In this document: positions 14,329 to 15,298 of the stretch, piece after piece | Numbering within the stretch: the first letter of the stretch is position 1 | Layout: every line of letters starts with the position of its first letter | Source: Acidobacteriaceae bacterium | GTDB lineage: Bacteria; Acidobacteriota; Terriglobia; Terriglobales; Acidobacteriaceae | DNA length: 15,298 nucleotides | Assembly (NCBI GenBank): GCA_030040175.1 | Contig: JASHUF010000017.1 | Location: forward strand, 1 to 15,298 | Reading direction: 5' to 3' | Notes under the pieces: model-generated | Seen by the model: the letters and a program-made list of their open reading frames with translations, nothing else | Databases searched by the model: none | What the model was told of the DNA's origin: nothing | Made by a program: the position numbers and the translations under genes

Positions 14329-14516
14329 TAGAACTGGTTGCATCCATGGCCCATGGCGACGAGAAAACGCCCCGCAGGGGCAAAAGCCGCGCGTTGATTT
14401 TGCGCACCTTTTGCGGCACGGCTGAAGCCATGCCCTGATACAAGACTCCTCCATACCCTTTTTCAGCAAGCTCTGAAGTCGTGCCCTTTCCAAACACCAT
14501 TTCTGCAACCAGTTGT
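14329..14516. repeat. MITE-like inverted-repeat element C, related to element A
   Basis: The left end starts at CTAG (14328-14331). The left arm AACTGGTTGCATCCATGG (14332-14349) pairs with 14497-14514, with 11 bp perfect at the outside and three mismatches inside. The interior shares blocks with element A in the same order: GGTTGCATC-ATGGCC, CCGCAGGGGC-AAAGCC and TTGCGGC-CGGCT-AAGCC-GCCCT. It is about 55 bp longer, with an extra partly repeated hairpin block (GCCATGCCCTGATACAAG to GTCGTGCCCT). The right end lacks the CTAG. No coding capacity is seen. Confidence 0.7.
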
Positions 14517-14693
14517 GGCGCGCACGGGCTGCGCCTGCCCGCGCGGCGTTGAGCCCAGGGTCGGAAGCCGTCGATTTCGCCACGGCGTTTGTGCTACCGT
14601 GAAGGAAACGCCTGCAATTTCAGTGCGAGCTTGAGATTCCCCCATCGTCGATTGTCCCATCGCGGACGGAGCGAACGCTCGAGGAGCTTTACG
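14517..14693. other. Leader region of the zinc-ribbon gene
   Basis: No gene is seen. The stretch contains a TGC-TACCGT extended -10-like box on the plus strand at 14592-14600 and the GAGGAG Shine-Dalgarno at 14681-14686. If that box is used, the leader is about 88 nt. No riboswitch or tRNA-like fold was recognised. Confidence 0.3.
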
Positions 14694-14924
14694 ATGGAAT
14701 GCAAGCTTTGCGGGTCAACCAAATTCCGCGTTTCGCGCCTGCGCGTGCCGGACTTCGCCGAGCTGATCTTCTTTGAGTATCCCGTCCGCTGCCGGGTCTG
14801 CTACAAGCGCGAATTTGTGAACATCTTCACCGCCTTCCGCATCCGGCGCGCCGACAAGCGGCGGCACGCCGAAGAGCGCCGGCGCAAGAAGATGGAGCAG
14901 GCCAACTCCGCGCGCCCGGCGTGA
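14694..14924 (+). CDS. Small zinc-ribbon protein, 76 aa
   Basis: The start is ATG 14694, set by a strong GAGGAG Shine-Dalgarno 7 nt upstream. Two CxxC knuckles (Cys3-Cys6 in MECKLCGSTK and Cys33-Cys36 in VRCRVCYKRE) 26 residues apart form a typical zinc ribbon. The spacer carries two beta-like strands (FRVSRLRVPDF, LIFFEYPVRC). The tail (~50-70) is very basic (RIRRADKRRHAEERRRKKME) and may be a helix that binds RNA or DNA. There is no signal peptide. I recall similar short proteins in Acidobacteriota but know no function for them. It stands alone between a repeat and a gene-poor stretch. A frame reading from 14589 exists, but its extra 35 residues are low complexity and the Shine-Dalgarno argues against it. 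Confidence 0.82.
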   Translation: MECKLCGSTKFRVSRLRVPDFAELIFFEYPVRCRVCYKREFVNIFTAFRIRRADKRRHAEERRRKKMEQANSARPA

Positions 14925-15203
14925 GGCGCGCGCAGGTTGGGGCGCCTTGTGGGGCGGCGTTTCCCGGTTTTGAAGGAGCGCGTGCGGCAGGTCGAATCGA
15001 TAGATTTACCGCTCTAAAAAAACCGTTGAACGACTGCGCCCCAGGAGACAGAAAGTAACACATGCCCACGCCCGGACAGGAAGCGGGTCTGGGAGCAACT
15101 CAAGAAATTGACCTTCACCCCTATATTTTAATTTTGATTATCAAGCCCGCCGGGTTGCACAATTGGTTACTGACGGATTGGCGGTCATCCAGCCAAAGTG
15201 GTG
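14925..15203. other. Gene-poor region with an AT-rich patch
   Basis: No convincing gene is seen. The first ~190 bp are GC-rich like the rest. Positions 15121-15142 are almost pure A/T, which is exceptional here. TTGACC (15108-15113) could be a -35 with TAATTT (15129-15134) as a poor -10 (15-bp spacer), pointing right toward the partial frame at the window end. An AGGAG at 15043-15047 is followed by an ATG only after 14 nt. Confidence 0.35.
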
Positions 15204-15298
15204 ATGGCGAGTAGAATTCGGCGCATGATGGCACTGGACGGCTGGACGGACGACATTTTGGCGAGGCGCAGGCCCAAAACCCAGGAGCCCATCAGAAT
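15204..15298 (+). CDS. Possible gene start running off the window
   Basis: A frame opens at ATG 15204 (GTG 15201 and ATG 15225 or 15228 are alternatives) and stays open to the edge for 31 codons, reading MASRIRRMMALDGWTDDILA and then a basic stretch. There is no clear Shine-Dalgarno. The AT-rich patch about 60 bp upstream could hold a promoter. The fragment is too short to assign. It may be chance. Confidence 0.3.
   Translation, partial: MASRIRRMMALDGWTDDILARRRPKTQEPIR

Noticed and set aside
15062..15214. 50-codon frame after AGGAG at 15043-15047
   Set aside because: The ribosome site is 14 nt from the ATG, the product is short and unlike any known protein, and it crosses the AT-rich patch.

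Overview
The window looks like a chromosomal segment of a GC-rich Acidobacteriota species, probably from the Acidobacteriaceae/Terriglobia. This is inferred from the strong G/C third-position bias, an RluB with very long basic tails, paired exported DUF3857 proteins, a short CxxC...CxxC zinc-ribbon protein and repeats built around 'CAGGGGCTAAAGCCCC'. All of these match my recollection of that phylum; no search was run. No rRNA, tRNA, CRISPR array or transposase gene was found.

Layout. The left edge (1-394, minus) is a truncated membrane protein. It is divergent from a rightward cluster: a 104-residue unknown protein (TTG start), scpB, rluB, a small VOC-fold protein and a D-2-hydroxyacid dehydrogenase whose Shine-Dalgarno overlaps the VOC stop codon. 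ScpB and RluB are a common neighbour pair, but scpA is not in the window. Next comes a membrane protein made of two DoxX-like halves. Its stop codon is the insertion point of two back-to-back inverted-repeat (MITE-like) elements at 6520-6809. After them lie msrA, a convergent seven-helix membrane protein (minus) and a divergent Maf/YhdE-type nucleotide pyrophosphatase.

The right half is dominated by an envelope module at 9.2-13.6 kb: two consecutive exported proteins of about 667 residues with DUF3857 and transglutaminase-like domains. The downstream copy keeps a Cys-His-Asp triad. The upstream copy has Ser and Leu at the Cys and His positions. A truncated third copy (9218-9463) precedes them. 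This is the best candidate for an undescribed functional unit: an active enzyme paired with a pseudo-enzyme. A MerR-family regulator, a third inverted-repeat element related to the first, a zinc-ribbon protein and an AT-rich gene-poor end close the window.

At a larger scale, the plus strand appears to change from C-rich to G-rich near 5.6 kb, partly independent of gene orientation. That could mark a replichore or rearrangement boundary.
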